In this document: positions 38,037 to 47,914 of the stretch, one piece after another
How the letters are laid out: each line of letters opens with the position of its first letter
Position numbering within the stretch: position 1 is the first letter of the stretch
From: Hyphomicrobiales bacterium
GTDB lineage: Bacteria; Pseudomonadota; Alphaproteobacteria; Rhizobiales; RI-29
Reading direction: 5' to 3'
Assembly (NCBI GenBank): GCA_016125495.1
Contig: WGLQ01000006.1
Span: 1 to 64,000, forward strand
DNA length: 64,000 nt
The notes under the pieces: generated by a model
What the model was told of the DNA's origin: nothing
Seen by the model: only the letters and a program-made list of their open reading frames with translations
Database searches by the model: none
Translations under genes and position numbers: made by a program

Positions 38037-40337
38037 TCAAAGGAGCGCGGCGACCTCGCGATTGGCCGTGTCGAGGCGGTCCGCGAGAACGCGAACGATG
38101 AACTCGAGAAACGCGATCGCCAGTGCGGGCGACGTCTGGCGCATCGCCTCGAACCGCTCGCGGGCGAGCGTGTAGACCAGCGTCTCCTCTTCCGCGACGA
38201 CCGTGGCCGCACGCGGGCTGGAGCGAAAGAAGCCCATTTCGCCAACCACCGTCCAACCGGACATCCGCTTCAGCCTGACGAGACGGCCGTCCGAGTCGCG
38301 AATCACGATCGCCACGCGACCCGAGACGACGAAGTCGATGCTCTCGGCCGGGTCGCCCTCTTCATAGAGGACCGTTCCGGCCGCGATTTCCCGGCGCTCG
38401 AGGTGCTCGACGAGGCCGCTGTCCGGGCCGGCTCCGAGTTGCAAGGCCAGCCAGTCGAGGAAGGCACCCGGCGCGTGCGGCGCGATCGATAGCGACTTCA
38501 ACAGTTCGTCCTCGCACCACTCGATCGCCTCGTTGCGGCTCTGCATGGCGCGGTGGCGTTCGCCCGCGGCAAAGAAGCCGGCGCGCTTCATGGTCGCCTC
38601 GACGGCCGCGCTCATGCCGGCAAAGACCAATGTCACCCGGGCCTTGTCGGCATGGTTGCGCAGCTTCTTGAGTGACAGCAGCGCCGAGCTGTCGAAGCCG
38701 GCCACGCCCCGGCAGTCGAGCACCACGAAACGCAGGTTCGGCTCGCGCTGGTTGTCGATCATCTTGCGAATGGCCTCGAAGACGCGGTTCGAGGAACCAA
38801 AGAAGATGAAACCGTCCAGCCAGAAGACGTGGATCGCACGCCCGTGATTGTGCAGCGCCTGTGCTTCGGCCTCGGAACGCTCGACGTTCGAGGAGAGTTC
38901 GGCGCGGGTCAGGTGACGGCGCACGACCCCGATGCGGCTGTAGCTGACCGCAAAGAGCAGCGTCGCCCCGACCAGGCCGGCCACCACGCCGACCAGATAG
39001 CCGAACCAGACGATGACCGACATGATCAGGAGCGTCAGAACGAAATCCGTCCAGGTGCGCTCGCCCGGAGCCGCGCGGAAGGCCTGAGCCAGGATGACCA
39101 GGCCGAGATAAACGAGGAGCCCGGCAAGCACAGGGGTCGGCACGATGCTGGCGACGTCGAGGCCGGAGACGACGTCGAGCAGCAGTGTCACAGCCGCCAC
39201 CAGCCCCGAGAGGCGGGTGCGCCCCCCCGCCTCCTCGATGAGAACGCTCGCCTGCAGCGAGAGATTGCCCGCTACGCCACCGAACAGTGCCGCGACCCCG
39301 TTGGCGAGGCCGTTGCTGCGGTATTCCCGATCGAGATCCGCGCTTTGGGCACGCGCCACCTCGAGGCTCGTCACATCGAGCAGCAGCGCCACGGCCGTCA
39401 CCCCGGCAACCGCCATGATCTCGACCCCGGCGCCGGCGAGGACCAGCCAATCGATTTCACCGCCGGCCACGGCGAGTATGGGCCACCATCCCGAGCCACC
39501 CGTTCCCGAGGAGAGGAACCAGGCGTCGCGATCGATGCCGGGCAGCAACGCCAGGACGACATGCAAGAGCGCCGTCAGGGCAAAGAAGACCGCGGGGAGT
39601 ACGAACTGACTGTCGAAACGCAAGCGCGCGGCAACGAGCAAGCCCGCCACGAGAAGCGAGACGAGCAACTGCAGGCCACCCGAGGTCAGGGGCGGCAGTC
39701 CGGACTCGAGCTCGCGCCCCGTCGCCACCTCGATCGCACCGACCACCATGAGGAGACCCGAGGCGGCGAGAAAGCCGCCGATCACCGGGTAGGGAACGAA
39801 ACGAAGGGTCTGTCCGAGGCGCAGGCCGCCAATGAGATAAAACACCGCGCCTGAGATGAGCGTGCTGAGCGTGATCGCCATCATCACGTTGGCGATGACC
39901 GAGGGCTGCCCGAGGCCAGCGGCAAAAAGCGGCGCGGCCACGGTGGCCGCGAGCACGCTCATGACGGCAACGGCGGGCGTATCCGGGCCGGCGTCGGCCG
40001 GCGGCAGACTGGTCGTGAGCGCAACGATGGCGCCGACGATGGCGGAGCCGACCAGGAGCGCAGTCAAGCCCATGCCAAGGCCGGAGATCAGTGGTCCTTG
40101 GAAAATCAAAGCGCTGAAGGAAATGCAATAGGCCACCGTGACCAGCGCGGAGATCATGCCGGCAATGCCATCGCGCAGCCCGAGGTCCGGCGGCAACGCG
40201 GCGAGCCGCTCGCTGAGGTGGAGGCGTTGAGGCACCTGATCGCCCTGTGTGGTGAGCGCAAGACCGGGACGCGGACCGGAACCGGCAGGTCGTGCACCGG
40301 GACGCGCCTTCCTGCCACGCCCCCCGGCGCCTGCCAA
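38037..40337 (-). CDS. SulP-family transporter fused to STAS and cyclic-nucleotide-binding domains
   Basis: A 766-residue inner-membrane protein. Residues about 50-460 are a SulP-type anion transporter core with ten or more membrane segments (GLRDGIAGMISALVTVAYCI, FVPYPVIGGFLAASGLLMVV). About 490-600 is a STAS domain (FVVLDCRGVAGFDSSALLSL). About 630-760 is a cNMP-binding domain with the phosphate-cassette region (GTVLYEEGDPAESIDFVVSG, then GEMGFFRSSPRAATVVAEEE). Relatives of this three-part architecture exist in bacteria and are usually not tested for substrate. The cassette Arg is present. The start at 40337 is the longest possible; an internal start near residue 40 cannot be excluded. Confidence 0.88.
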   Translation of the reverse strand: MAGAGGRGRKARPGARPAGSGPRPGLALTTQGDQVPQRLHLSERLAALPPDLGLRDGIAGMISALVTVAYCISFSALIFQGPLISGLGMGLTALLVGSAIVGAIVALTTSLPPADAGPDTPAVAVMSVLAATVAAPLFAAGLGQPSVIANVMMAITLSTLISGAVFYLIGGLRLGQTLRFVPYPVIGGFLAASGLLMVVGAIEVATGRELESGLPPLTSGGLQLLVSLLVAGLLVAARLRFDSQFVLPAVFFALTALLHVVLALLPGIDRDAWFLSSGTGGSGWWPILAVAGGEIDWLVLAGAGVEIMAVAGVTAVALLLDVTSLEVARAQSADLDREYRSNGLANGVAALFGGVAGNLSLQASVLIEEAGGRTRLSGLVAAVTLLLDVVSGLDVASIVPTPVLAGLLVYLGLVILAQAFRAAPGERTWTDFVLTLLIMSVIVWFGYLVGVVAGLVGATLLFAVSYSRIGVVRRHLTRAELSSNVERSEAEAQALHNHGRAIHVFWLDGFIFFGSSNRVFEAIRKMIDNQREPNLRFVVLDCRGVAGFDSSALLSLKKLRNHADKARVTLVFAGMSAAVEATMKRAGFFAAGERHRAMQSRNEAIEWCEDELLKSLSIAPHAPGAFLDWLALQLGAGPDSGLVEHLERREIAAGTVLYEEGDPAESIDFVVSGRVAIVIRDSDGRLVRLKRMSGWTVVGEMGFFRSSPRAATVVAEEETLVYTLARERFEAMRQTSPALAIAFLEFIVRVLADRLDTANREVAALL

Positions 40338-40376
40338 GGTGGCAGCGCTTGGCTCGCAAGGGGTGCGCCGGCTGGC

Positions 40377-41282
40377 TCAGGCCAGGCCGTTGCGGCGACG
40401 CAACTGCCTCCATGCCGCATTGTGGTCGAGTTCGCCGTCGCCCTCGGCGACGAGATCGCGATAGAGGGAAAGCGCCTCGCCCGCCATCGGCAGCCGTAGG
40501 GAAAGCCGGTCGGCGAGCGCGCGAACGGTCTCGAGGTCCTTCAGCTGGATCCGCGAAGGGCCACCGGCGCGAAAATCGCCAGAGACCATGCGTCGACCAT
40601 GGTTCTGGAGAATGGGGGAATCGGCAAAGCCTCCCGCCAACGCATCGACGAGCGCATCCGGCCGTCCGCCGCCCTTCTCGACGAGGAGGAGCGCCTCGGC
40701 GACCGTCGCGATGGTGGCGCCGACGATGAGCTGGTTGGCGAGCTTTGCCAGGGAGCCCGCGCCTGCCGGCCCCATGTGGGTCGGGCGGCCGAGCACCTCG
40801 AGCACAGGACGGGCGGCAGCGAAACCCTCCGCGCTCCCGCCCGCCATGATGACGAGGCGTCCGTCCCGAGCGCCGGGTTCACCACCCGAGACCGGGGCGT
40901 CGAGATAGGCCATGGCCTTCTGCGCACAGAGCCTCGCCTGACGCTCGGCGGTCTCGACGGGGATCGAACTCATGACCACAACCAGAGCTGGTGGGCGAGC
41001 GGCGGAAAAGACCGTGCCTGGACCGGCAGCAGCCGCACCGCCGGTGCCGAGAACCTCGTCGCTCGCCGGCCCGTCGCTCACCATGACGATCACGAGGTCG
41101 GCGCCATCGGCGGCGGCGGCCGGGGTTGCGGCGGGCGCGACAGCGTGCGCAGCGAGCGGCGCGAGCTTGTCGGGGGTCCGGTTCCAGGCACGCACGCGAT
41201 GGCCGGCCGTCGCCAGCCGCCGGGCGATGTGCCCGCCCATGATCCCGGTGCCGATCAGACCAATTGTGCGCGTGGCAGCCAT
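40377..41282 (-). CDS. 3-hydroxyisobutyrate-dehydrogenase-family oxidoreductase
   Basis: A 301-residue beta-hydroxyacid dehydrogenase. The NAD(P) Rossmann motif is [20 protein letters not shown]. The substrate signature reads FLDAPVSGG-like ([20 protein letters not shown]), and the catalytic Lys lies in [13 protein letters not shown]. Members reduce or oxidise tartronate semialdehyde, 3-hydroxyisobutyrate or succinic semialdehyde; the exact substrate cannot be told. ATG 41282 has GGGAGGAG upstream. It lies 39 nt before the SulP gene on the same strand and is divergent from nadK. Confidence 0.9.
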   Translation of the reverse strand: MAATRTIGLIGTGIMGGHIARRLATAGHRVRAWNRTPDKLAPLAAHAVAPAATPAAAADGADLVIVMVSDGPASDEVLGTGGAAAAGPGTVFSAARPPALVVVMSSIPVETAERQARLCAQKAMAYLDAPVSGGEPGARDGRLVIMAGGSAEGFAAARPVLEVLGRPTHMGPAGAGSLAKLANQLIVGATIATVAEALLLVEKGGGRPDALVDALAGGFADSPILQNHGRRMVSGDFRAGGPSRIQLKDLETVRALADRLSLRLPMAGEALSLYRDLVAEGDGELDHNAAWRQLRRRNGLA

Positions 41283-41427
41283 CGATGTCTCCTCCCGGTG
41301 CGCCTCGTGGTGGAGACGGGTGCGCCATCGCGGCACTTTCACCCGTTCCACGCTTGGCCTAGACCATACGCGCAAGCGAGGCCCGGCGGGAGCGGCCAGT
41401 CGGGTCCACGGCTCCGGAGTGCGCGTT

Positions 41428-42198
41428 GTGGCGAAATTCGACAAGCTGGCCTTCGTCGCCAGCCAGGCTCCCGATGCCGAGGAGAGCCGGCGACGCCTCG
41501 TTGCGCGCTACGGCGAGGTGCCCGCCCGCGAAGCCGATGTGATCGTCGCGCTCGGCGGCGACGGCCTCATGCTGCAGACGCTGCACGCCACCATGCAATC
41601 GGGGATCCCGATCTACGGTATGAACCGCGGCTCGGTCGGCTTCCTGATGAACGACTACGACGAGGAAAACCTGCGGGAGCGCCTCGAGCAGGCGGACAAG
41701 AGCATCATCCATCCGCTGCGCATGCGCGCGATCGATGGCGGCGGCACACACCATGAAGCACTCGCCATCAACGAGGTTTCACTGTTCCGCCAGACCTATC
41801 AGGCGGCAAAGCTGCGCATCTCCATCGACGGAAAGGTGCGGATGAGCGAACTCGTCTGCGACGGGGTGCTGGTTGCAACGCCCGCCGGCAGCACGGCCTA
41901 CAATCTCTCGGCGCACGGCCCGATCCTGCCGATCACGGCACCGCTGCTCGCCCTCACCCCGATCAGCCCGTTTCGGCCGCGGCGCTGGCGCGGCGCGATC
42001 CTGGCGAACCGCGCACGCATCTCCATCGACGTCATAGAGGCCGAGAAGCGGCCGGTGAGCGCGGTGGCGGACCATTCCGAATTCCGCTCGATCGAGCGGG
42101 TGGAGGTCGCCGAGGACGGCTCGATCGAGTTGCCGATGCTCTTCGATACGGGGCACGCCCTCGAAGAGCGCATCCTGACCGAGCAATTCCAATACTGA
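41428..42198 (+). CDS. nadK: NAD kinase
   Basis: A 256-residue kinase making NADP from NAD. The GGDG motif (43-46, in [19 protein letters not shown]), AINEVSLFR, and the NAD-binding segment [20 protein letters not shown] are intact. The short form without an N-terminal extension is typical of alphaproteobacteria. GTG 41428 follows GGAG by 8 nt; a GTG nine bases earlier would overlap that site. Confidence 0.95.
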   Translation: MAKFDKLAFVASQAPDAEESRRRLVARYGEVPAREADVIVALGGDGLMLQTLHATMQSGIPIYGMNRGSVGFLMNDYDEENLRERLEQADKSIIHPLRMRAIDGGGTHHEALAINEVSLFRQTYQAAKLRISIDGKVRMSELVCDGVLVATPAGSTAYNLSAHGPILPITAPLLALTPISPFRPRRWRGAILANRARISIDVIEAEKRPVSAVADHSEFRSIERVEVAEDGSIELPMLFDTGHALEERILTEQFQY

Positions 42199-42225
42199 GG
42201 CGGTCGTCGGCCGGTCTCGGCGTCT

Positions 42226-43179
42226 TCAATTCAGAGCGGCGCGAAGGTTGACGGCGGTCACGCTCGCCTCGCTGGCGAGACCGAGACCATTGCGCAGGAG
42301 CGAGCCGAGGGTATCGCCGGCCGGCCGCGTGGCGGGGTGGGCCGTACCGCGGCCGACGAGGGCAGCGGCGGAAGTGACCTTCGAAGTCCCTTCGGGGCTC
42401 GCTTCGGCGGGCTTGCGCAGCGGCGCTGGCGGCGTTGGCGCGCGGACGGCGAGGCGGCGGACATAGCGGTTCGCGTTGCCGGGCTTGGTGGACTCTGTGC
42501 CCGATGCCGGCAGGTGATTGAGGATGATCGTGCGCCAAGCACCGCCGGTCCCGCCCCGGGCGCCGGGCTTGCCGGTGCCATCGTAGCGATGCACGAGCAG
42601 ATGATAGACCTCGGCAAGCGAGCGGGCACGACCCTCATCGTAGAAGATCGAGGGGTTGGCTTTGGCAGCCTGAGGAAAGGCCCGGTCGGCACGCTGGGCG
42701 GGGCGCGCGCTCTTCATCTGGACGAGGCGGATCGCATCGTGTGGCCCGAGGAAGTGGGCGACGTAGAGTTCGCCCGCCGTCGGCTTGCGGCCGATGCCGT
42801 CAGCGAGGGTTTCGGCGTTGCGCCGGGTGTAGGCGCCAGCGAGCAGGGCGGAAATCCGCGGGTCGTTGCGCAGGTCGAGGATGCGCTGGCGCTCGCGCGC
42901 CTCGGGTACGTAGTAGCGGCCGTTGCTGGTCTTGAAGATCCCGGCGGCGATGTCGCCGAGGCCGAGGCTCGGCCCATCCTCCTTGAGCGTCATCAACCAG
43001 GTCTCTTCGATGAACTGGAAGAGTCCCCGCGCGCTCGACGTCCTGGCGGCCGCCCGGGCCTCGAAATTGCTCTCGCGGGCCGCGGTCATCAGGAGATAAT
43101 CATAGTCGGCGCCGGTCGCGCTCGCGGCTATCGAAAGCGCCATCGCGATCTGGTAGGGAACTTCGAGAACTGACGACAC
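42226..43179 (-). CDS. Lytic transglycosylase-like protein (SLT domain)
   Basis: A 317-residue protein. YDYLLMTAARESNFEARAAA carries the catalytic Glu of the SLT fold, and SSARGLFQFIEETWL is the usual following motif. AELYVAHFLGPHDAIRLV is also family-like. The C-terminal 130 residues are Pro/Ala-rich and of unknown role. No clear signal peptide is seen with this start, so export may be non-Sec or the start may lie elsewhere. I choose GTG 43179 because AGGAGG lies 10 nt upstream; the frame is open to 43224. It converges with nadK. Confidence 0.8.
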   Translation of the reverse strand: MSSVLEVPYQIAMALSIAASATGADYDYLLMTAARESNFEARAAARTSSARGLFQFIEETWLMTLKEDGPSLGLGDIAAGIFKTSNGRYYVPEARERQRILDLRNDPRISALLAGAYTRRNAETLADGIGRKPTAGELYVAHFLGPHDAIRLVQMKSARPAQRADRAFPQAAKANPSIFYDEGRARSLAEVYHLLVHRYDGTGKPGARGGTGGAWRTIILNHLPASGTESTKPGNANRYVRRLAVRAPTPPAPLRKPAEASPEGTSKVTSAAALVGRGTAHPATRPAGDTLGSLLRNGLGLASEASVTAVNLRAALN

Positions 43180-43360
43180 GACGACGAGGCCTCCTGAACC
43201 CACCGGCAACGAGCACGCGCGCAAGTCACCGAATTTCGGCGCTCTCGCTTGACCGTTACCCTAAGGGCACATCCTTACCAGCTGCTTAAACGGTGTCCGA
43301 ATTCGGCACACCCGCTGGTCAGGACCGGGTGCGCCCGCCAACAGCGATGGAGCACACAGC

Positions 43361-43822
43361 ATGAAGGGCCTACATTTCGAGGAGTTCGAGGTCGGGCAGA
43401 TCATCGAGCATGGCATTCGGCGGACGGTCACGGAAATGGACAACACCCTCTTTTCCGCGCTGACCCACAATCCGCAGCCGCTGCACATCGATCGTCACTT
43501 CTGCGAGACGCAGACCGAGTTCGGCCAACCGCTGATGAACTCCTTCTTCACGCTCGGGCTGATGGTGGGCATTTCGGTCAACGACACGACCATGGGGACC
43601 ACGATCGCCAATCTCGGCATGACGGACGTGAAGTTTCCGGCGCCACTCTTTCACGGCGATACGGTGCACGTGACGACCGAGGTGGCCGGCAAGCGCGAAA
43701 GCCGCTCGCGGCCCGACGCCGGCATCGTCGACTTGATCCACCGGGCCTACAAGCAGGACGGCACGCTGGTTGCCCAGTGCACGCGCCAGGCCTTCATGCG
43801 TCGCCGCCCGCCCGCCGCCTGA
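43361..43822 (+). CDS. MaoC-like (hot-dog) dehydratase
   Basis: A 153-residue single hot-dog domain. The segment NTLFSALTHNPQPLHIDRHF corresponds to the hydratase motif (usually D.NP.H), with His replacing the catalytic Asp as in some mesaconyl-CoA-hydratase-type relatives. It probably acts on a 2-enoyl-CoA. It stands 50 nt before a CitE-like gene, and the pair looks like an operon. A TTGACC box at 43249-43254 with a weak -10 at 43272 could be the promoter. Confidence 0.85.
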   Translation: MKGLHFEEFEVGQIIEHGIRRTVTEMDNTLFSALTHNPQPLHIDRHFCETQTEFGQPLMNSFFTLGLMVGISVNDTTMGTTIANLGMTDVKFPAPLFHGDTVHVTTEVAGKRESRSRPDAGIVDLIHRAYKQDGTLVAQCTRQAFMRRRPPAA

Positions 43823-43872
43823 GGCGCAACAGCGGGTCGAGGTCAGCGTTCACAACAAGCGAGGATCGAGCG

Positions 43873-44781
43873 ATGCGATCACTGCTCTTCGTGCCGGCAG
43901 ACAGTGAGCGCAAGCTCGCCAAAGCGCTTTCGAGCGGGCCGGACGCGCTCATTCTGGACCTCGAGGATTCGGTCGCCACCGCGCGCAAGGCCGAGGCGCG
44001 AACGATTGCGGCCGAATGGCTCGCCGGTGCCGGGACAGGATGCGAGGGAACGTGCCTGCTCGTGCGCATCAACGCGCTCGACACGCCGTTCTGGCAAGGC
44101 GATCTCGACCGGTTCGTAAGGTTGGGCGCGGGCGGCGGTGGGCGAGGGGCCATCGAGGGGATCATGGTGCCAAAGGTGCGGGCGGCGGCGGACCTCGGCC
44201 TCCTGTCGGACACGCTCGCGACGCTCGAGCGCGAGCGGGGGCTCGAGATCGGGACCACCCGGCTCCTGGCGCTGGTCACCGAAACGCCCGGCGCGGTGCT
44301 CGCCATGCCGGGGTTCACGGACCTGCCAGACCGCGTCTCGGGTCTGACGTGGGGGGCGGAGGATCTGAGCGCGGCCGTCGGTGCGACGACGGCGCGCAAA
44401 CCGGACGGCACCTGGACGTCGCCGTTCCAACTGGCCCGCGATCTGACGCTCTTTGCCGCGGCTGCTGCCGGGCGGCCTGCCTACGACACGGTCTTCACCC
44501 AATACCGCGACGAGGCCGGCCTTCAGCGCGAGGCCGAGGAGGCGGCGCGCGACGGCTTTTCCGGAAAGCTCGCCATCCATCCGGCGCAGGTGCCGATCAT
44601 CAATGCCGCTTTCACGCCGTCGCGGGGCGTGATCGAGCAGTCGCGCCGTATCGTCGAGGCCTTTCAGGCGGTCGACAACCTCGGCGTCGCCAGCCTCGAT
44701 GGTGAGATGATCGACGTGCCGCACCTCAGGCGGGCCGAGCGCATTCTGGAGCGCGCACGGCTCGCCGGTCTCGGCGACTGA
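43873..44781 (+). CDS. CitE-like CoA-ester lyase/thioesterase
   Basis: A 302-residue TIM-barrel protein of the HpcH/HpaI and CitE family: MRSLLFVPADSERKLAKALS, ALILDLEDSVA, the Arg of LLVRINALDTPFW, GIMVPKVRAAADL, and LTWGAEDLSAAVGA near the metal site. Members cleave or hydrolyse citryl-, malyl- or methylmalyl-CoA. With the MaoC-like neighbour it suggests hydration of an enoyl-CoA followed by C-C cleavage or thioester hydrolysis (inference). The frame is open far upstream, but ATG 43873 begins the conserved domain. Confidence 0.88.
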   Translation: MRSLLFVPADSERKLAKALSSGPDALILDLEDSVATARKAEARTIAAEWLAGAGTGCEGTCLLVRINALDTPFWQGDLDRFVRLGAGGGGRGAIEGIMVPKVRAAADLGLLSDTLATLERERGLEIGTTRLLALVTETPGAVLAMPGFTDLPDRVSGLTWGAEDLSAAVGATTARKPDGTWTSPFQLARDLTLFAAAAAGRPAYDTVFTQYRDEAGLQREAEEAARDGFSGKLAIHPAQVPIINAAFTPSRGVIEQSRRIVEAFQAVDNLGVASLDGEMIDVPHLRRAERILERARLAGLGD

Positions 44782-44794
44782 TACGACCGTCCTT

Positions 44795-45424
44795 TCAGGA
44801 GCCGTATTTCACGGAGCAACCGTACGGACGCGTGACAGCCGGGTCGGGTGCGGCGCCGGACGCCATCGAGCGCAGCGCGTCGCGCACGTAATTGCGCGCA
44901 CCGGCAACGTCGGACGTGCGCGTCGTCGGCTTGTCGTCGATGGCGCCCATGTAGGTGAGCGTGCCATCGGGCGAGATGACGAACATCTGCGGCGTGGTGC
45001 GGGCATCGTAGAGGCGGCCGACCTTGCCCGTCGGATCGAGGAGGACGGCGGTCGGGGCGGCCTTGCGCGATGCGGTCAATTCGTCCGCCTCGAGGCCGGC
45101 GACGTAGCCCTGTGTGCCGGGTGCGGAGGAAATCACGGTGAGCCAGACGGAACCCTCGCCGACCGCATCACGCTGCAGGTCCTGCATGTTGCCGGAGTTG
45201 TAGTGCTTGCGGACGTAGGGGCAGTCGTGATTGCTCCACTCGAGGATGACATTGCGGCCACGGTAGTCCTCGAGACGCACGGCCTTGCCGGCGCTGTCGA
45301 GGAGTTCGAAGGCGGGCGCCGGGCGGCCAACTTCCGGTGCGGCCGTAGCCGAGGCGCTGGCGAGGACGAGAAAGCCAGCGGCGGACAGCGCAGCCCTGGT
45401 GAAGAACCTCACGGATTCCAGCAT
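44795..45424 (-). CDS. Periplasmic redoxin (thioredoxin-like fold)
   Basis: A 209-residue secreted protein. The signal peptide ends near ASASATAA. The thioredoxin-like core has APAFELLDSAGKAVRLEDYR and the motif EWSNHDCPYVRKHYNSGNMQ. Only one Cys is in the active-site position, as in the PRX-like2 group; another Cys is close to the C terminus (PYGCSVKYG). It follows the DsbD/ScsB-like gene with no gap, so the two are likely translated together and the reductase may feed it electrons (inference). ATG 45424 has AGGAG 8 nt upstream. Confidence 0.85.
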   Translation of the reverse strand: MLESVRFFTRAALSAAGFLVLASASATAAPEVGRPAPAFELLDSAGKAVRLEDYRGRNVILEWSNHDCPYVRKHYNSGNMQDLQRDAVGEGSVWLTVISSAPGTQGYVAGLEADELTASRKAAPTAVLLDPTGKVGRLYDARTTPQMFVISPDGTLTYMGAIDDKPTTRTSDVAGARNYVRDALRSMASGAAPDPAVTRPYGCSVKYGS

Positions 45425-45429
45425 GGTGA

Positions 45430-47772
45430 TCACTCCTGTTGCTCCGTCGACGGTCCCTTGCCGAGCCGGAGGCGACCGTCGGCGGCGGTCGAGGCCGCGA
45501 TACGCTCGAGAAGCATCTGCTCGGTCAGGATTTGGGGGAGGACGTCCGGCACACCCGCCGAACCTCTTGGAAAGAAAAGATAGAGGGGCACGCCGGCCCG
45601 GCCGTGGCGCTGGAGAACCTCGGTTATGGCCCGATCCTGCCGCGTCCAGTCACCCTTGAGATAGACGACGCCGGCATCCGCGAAGGCACGCGCGACACGC
45701 TCCGAGGAGAGCGCGACGAGTTCGTTCACCTTGCAGGTGATGCACCAGGCGGCGGTGAAGTTCACGAAAACGGGGCGGCCTTCGGCAAGGAGGGCTTCGA
45801 GGCGGGCGCTCGAATAGGGCTCGGCGAGGGGGCCGGACGTGCTCGCGCCGCCCGGGCGCCCGGCAACGACCGCGCCAGGGCCGCCGGCAAGCTCGCCGCC
45901 ACTGCCCTCGACCAGCGTGGCGCCCGCGAAAAGGCTCGCCGCGATCAGCACAACGGGGGCCGTGCGCCAGACACGGGCGGCCTCGCCGAGCCGGCCGTGG
46001 AGCCAAGCCGCAAGAGCGACGGTGACGAGCACGACGGCGGCCGCGATGACCCCCTCGCTACCCGCCTGGATGCTGAGGACCCAGACCAGCCAGCCGACGG
46101 AGGCATAAAGCGGGAAAGCGAGTGCCTGCTTCAACGTTTCCATCCAGGCCCCAGGACGCGGCAGCAACCGCGCGAGGCGGGACGAAAACCCGAGCGCCAC
46201 GATGGGCAGGGCGAACCCGACGCCGAGCGCAAGGAGAATGACGAGCGCCTCGATCGCCGGGCGGGTCAGCGCATAGCCGAGCGCGGCGCCCATGAAGGGT
46301 GCGGTGCAGGGCGTCGAGGCCACGCTCGCCAGGACACCGGTGAAAAAGGACCCGGACAGCCCGGGGCGCGCGGCAAGGCCGGAGCCGAGACCGACGAGCG
46401 AGCCGCCCACCGTGAAAACGCCCGAGAGGCTGAGGCCGAGCGCCATGAAAAGTGCCGCCATGGCGAGGACGAAAAACGGGGACTGGAACTGGAAGCCCCA
46501 GCCGAGCGCGAGGCCGGCCGCCCGCAGCACGAGGAGGAGAACTCCGAGAGCGGCGAATGTCGCCAGTACACCAGCGCCATAGGCGAGTGCCTGGCGACGG
46601 CGCTCGCCGGTGCCGTGGCCGGCCTTGCCCGCGAGCGAGAGGGCCTTGAGCGAGAGGACGGGAAAGACGCAGGGCATCAGGTTCAGCAGCACCCCGCCGA
46701 GCACCGCCAGAAGCACCGCTTCGACCATGGCGATGAAGCCGCCGGCGGCATAGCCCGAGCCGGCGGCCGGGCCCCGGGCCGGTCCGAGTGCCAGAGGCGC
46801 GGCATTCGCCGAGGCCGAGAGCGTGAAGCCGTGCCGCGCCGTCGTTTCCCCGGCGCCGGCGGACGCCGGGCCGGCGAGACGCTCGGTGACGACGAGGAGC
46901 CCTGCGAGGCCGTCGAGCGCCTCACCCTTCAGATCGCCCCGCGCCAGGGTCAACCTGAAGCCACCCTCGTGCCAAGCGAGGCGCTGGCTGGCCGGGTGGG
47001 AGATCAGACCCCAGCGATCAGGAAAGAAATAGAGGTCGGTGATCCGGCCAGGGTCCAATTCGGTGGCGGCGACGGAGAGCGCGACGGTCTCGGGGCCGAC
47101 CTCGATCGCGGTCGCCCAGGGCAACGGCGTCGGCAGTTGCCGGCGGGCAGTGTCGAGAATGCGCGAAGCCTCGGCGACCGGGACGCCGCCCTCGACGACG
47201 TGGCCACCGCCCGCGCGCGAGCGGAACTCGAGGGCCGCCTCGCCGGCCTCCGGAATGCAGATCTCCTCGCAGACCAGGTATTCGGCCTGGACGGAAACCG
47301 TGAAGCGATCAGGCAGCGCCCCGGCCGCCGGCGTCACCTCGACCAGGAGAACGGCCTCGTCCTTGTAGCCGAAATTCACCAACGGACCGACAGGTACGGC
47401 ATGAGGCAGCGGCCAGTGGATGTCGCTCGCCGAAAAGCCTTCGGGCAAGCTCCACTCGAGCCGCGTCGGCTCGCCGCTGTCGCCGGGATTGCTCCAATAG
47501 GTGTGCCAGCCGGGATCGATGCGCTGGCGCACGGCGAGCCAGAACGGGCGGCCCGGCGCCACCTCGGTGCCGTCGGCGACGAGATCGATGGCGACGCGGC
47601 GCGGCGGGGCATCAGCGTCGGCCGCCGCGCCAGCTCCAGAGGCGCCCAGCGCGAGCAGTGACAGCAAACCGAGCAGCGCCAGGGCCCCGGCAACGAGCGC
47701 GCGCGCACCAGTGATCCAGCTCTCGGCCCGATGGCTCGCCCGTCCGGTCTCTCGCGCCAGTCGACTTGACAT
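45430..47772 (-). CDS. DsbD/ScsB-like thiol:disulfide reductase
   Basis: A 780-residue three-part electron conduit. An N-terminal periplasmic domain carries YLVCEEICIPE, as in ScsB and DsbD-alpha relatives. A membrane domain with eight or more helices has NLMPCVFPVLSLKALSL and STPCTAPFMGAALGYAL, each with its essential Cys. The C-terminal thioredoxin domain contains FTAAWCITCKVNE (CxxC). It moves reducing power from cytoplasmic thioredoxin to periplasmic clients. ATG 47772 is preceded by GAGAGGG. The redoxin gene follows immediately. Confidence 0.92.
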   Translation of the reverse strand: MSSRLARETGRASHRAESWITGARALVAGALALLGLLSLLALGASGAGAAADADAPPRRVAIDLVADGTEVAPGRPFWLAVRQRIDPGWHTYWSNPGDSGEPTRLEWSLPEGFSASDIHWPLPHAVPVGPLVNFGYKDEAVLLVEVTPAAGALPDRFTVSVQAEYLVCEEICIPEAGEAALEFRSRAGGGHVVEGGVPVAEASRILDTARRQLPTPLPWATAIEVGPETVALSVAATELDPGRITDLYFFPDRWGLISHPASQRLAWHEGGFRLTLARGDLKGEALDGLAGLLVVTERLAGPASAGAGETTARHGFTLSASANAAPLALGPARGPAAGSGYAAGGFIAMVEAVLLAVLGGVLLNLMPCVFPVLSLKALSLAGKAGHGTGERRRQALAYGAGVLATFAALGVLLLVLRAAGLALGWGFQFQSPFFVLAMAALFMALGLSLSGVFTVGGSLVGLGSGLAARPGLSGSFFTGVLASVASTPCTAPFMGAALGYALTRPAIEALVILLALGVGFALPIVALGFSSRLARLLPRPGAWMETLKQALAFPLYASVGWLVWVLSIQAGSEGVIAAAVVLVTVALAAWLHGRLGEAARVWRTAPVVLIAASLFAGATLVEGSGGELAGGPGAVVAGRPGGASTSGPLAEPYSSARLEALLAEGRPVFVNFTAAWCITCKVNELVALSSERVARAFADAGVVYLKGDWTRQDRAITEVLQRHGRAGVPLYLFFPRGSAGVPDVLPQILTEQMLLERIAASTAADGRLRLGKGPSTEQQE

Positions 47773-47914
47773 GAACCCTCTCGCTCGCTCCGCCGCGATC
47801 GATGACGACGCCAATCGGCGACCTGCCGGAGCCCGCTTTACATAGCCGACCGAGGCCGCGATCGGCAGGGGCCCTCACGACGTCTTGATGGCGATGGCAT
47901 GCGCCGTCGGCGGG

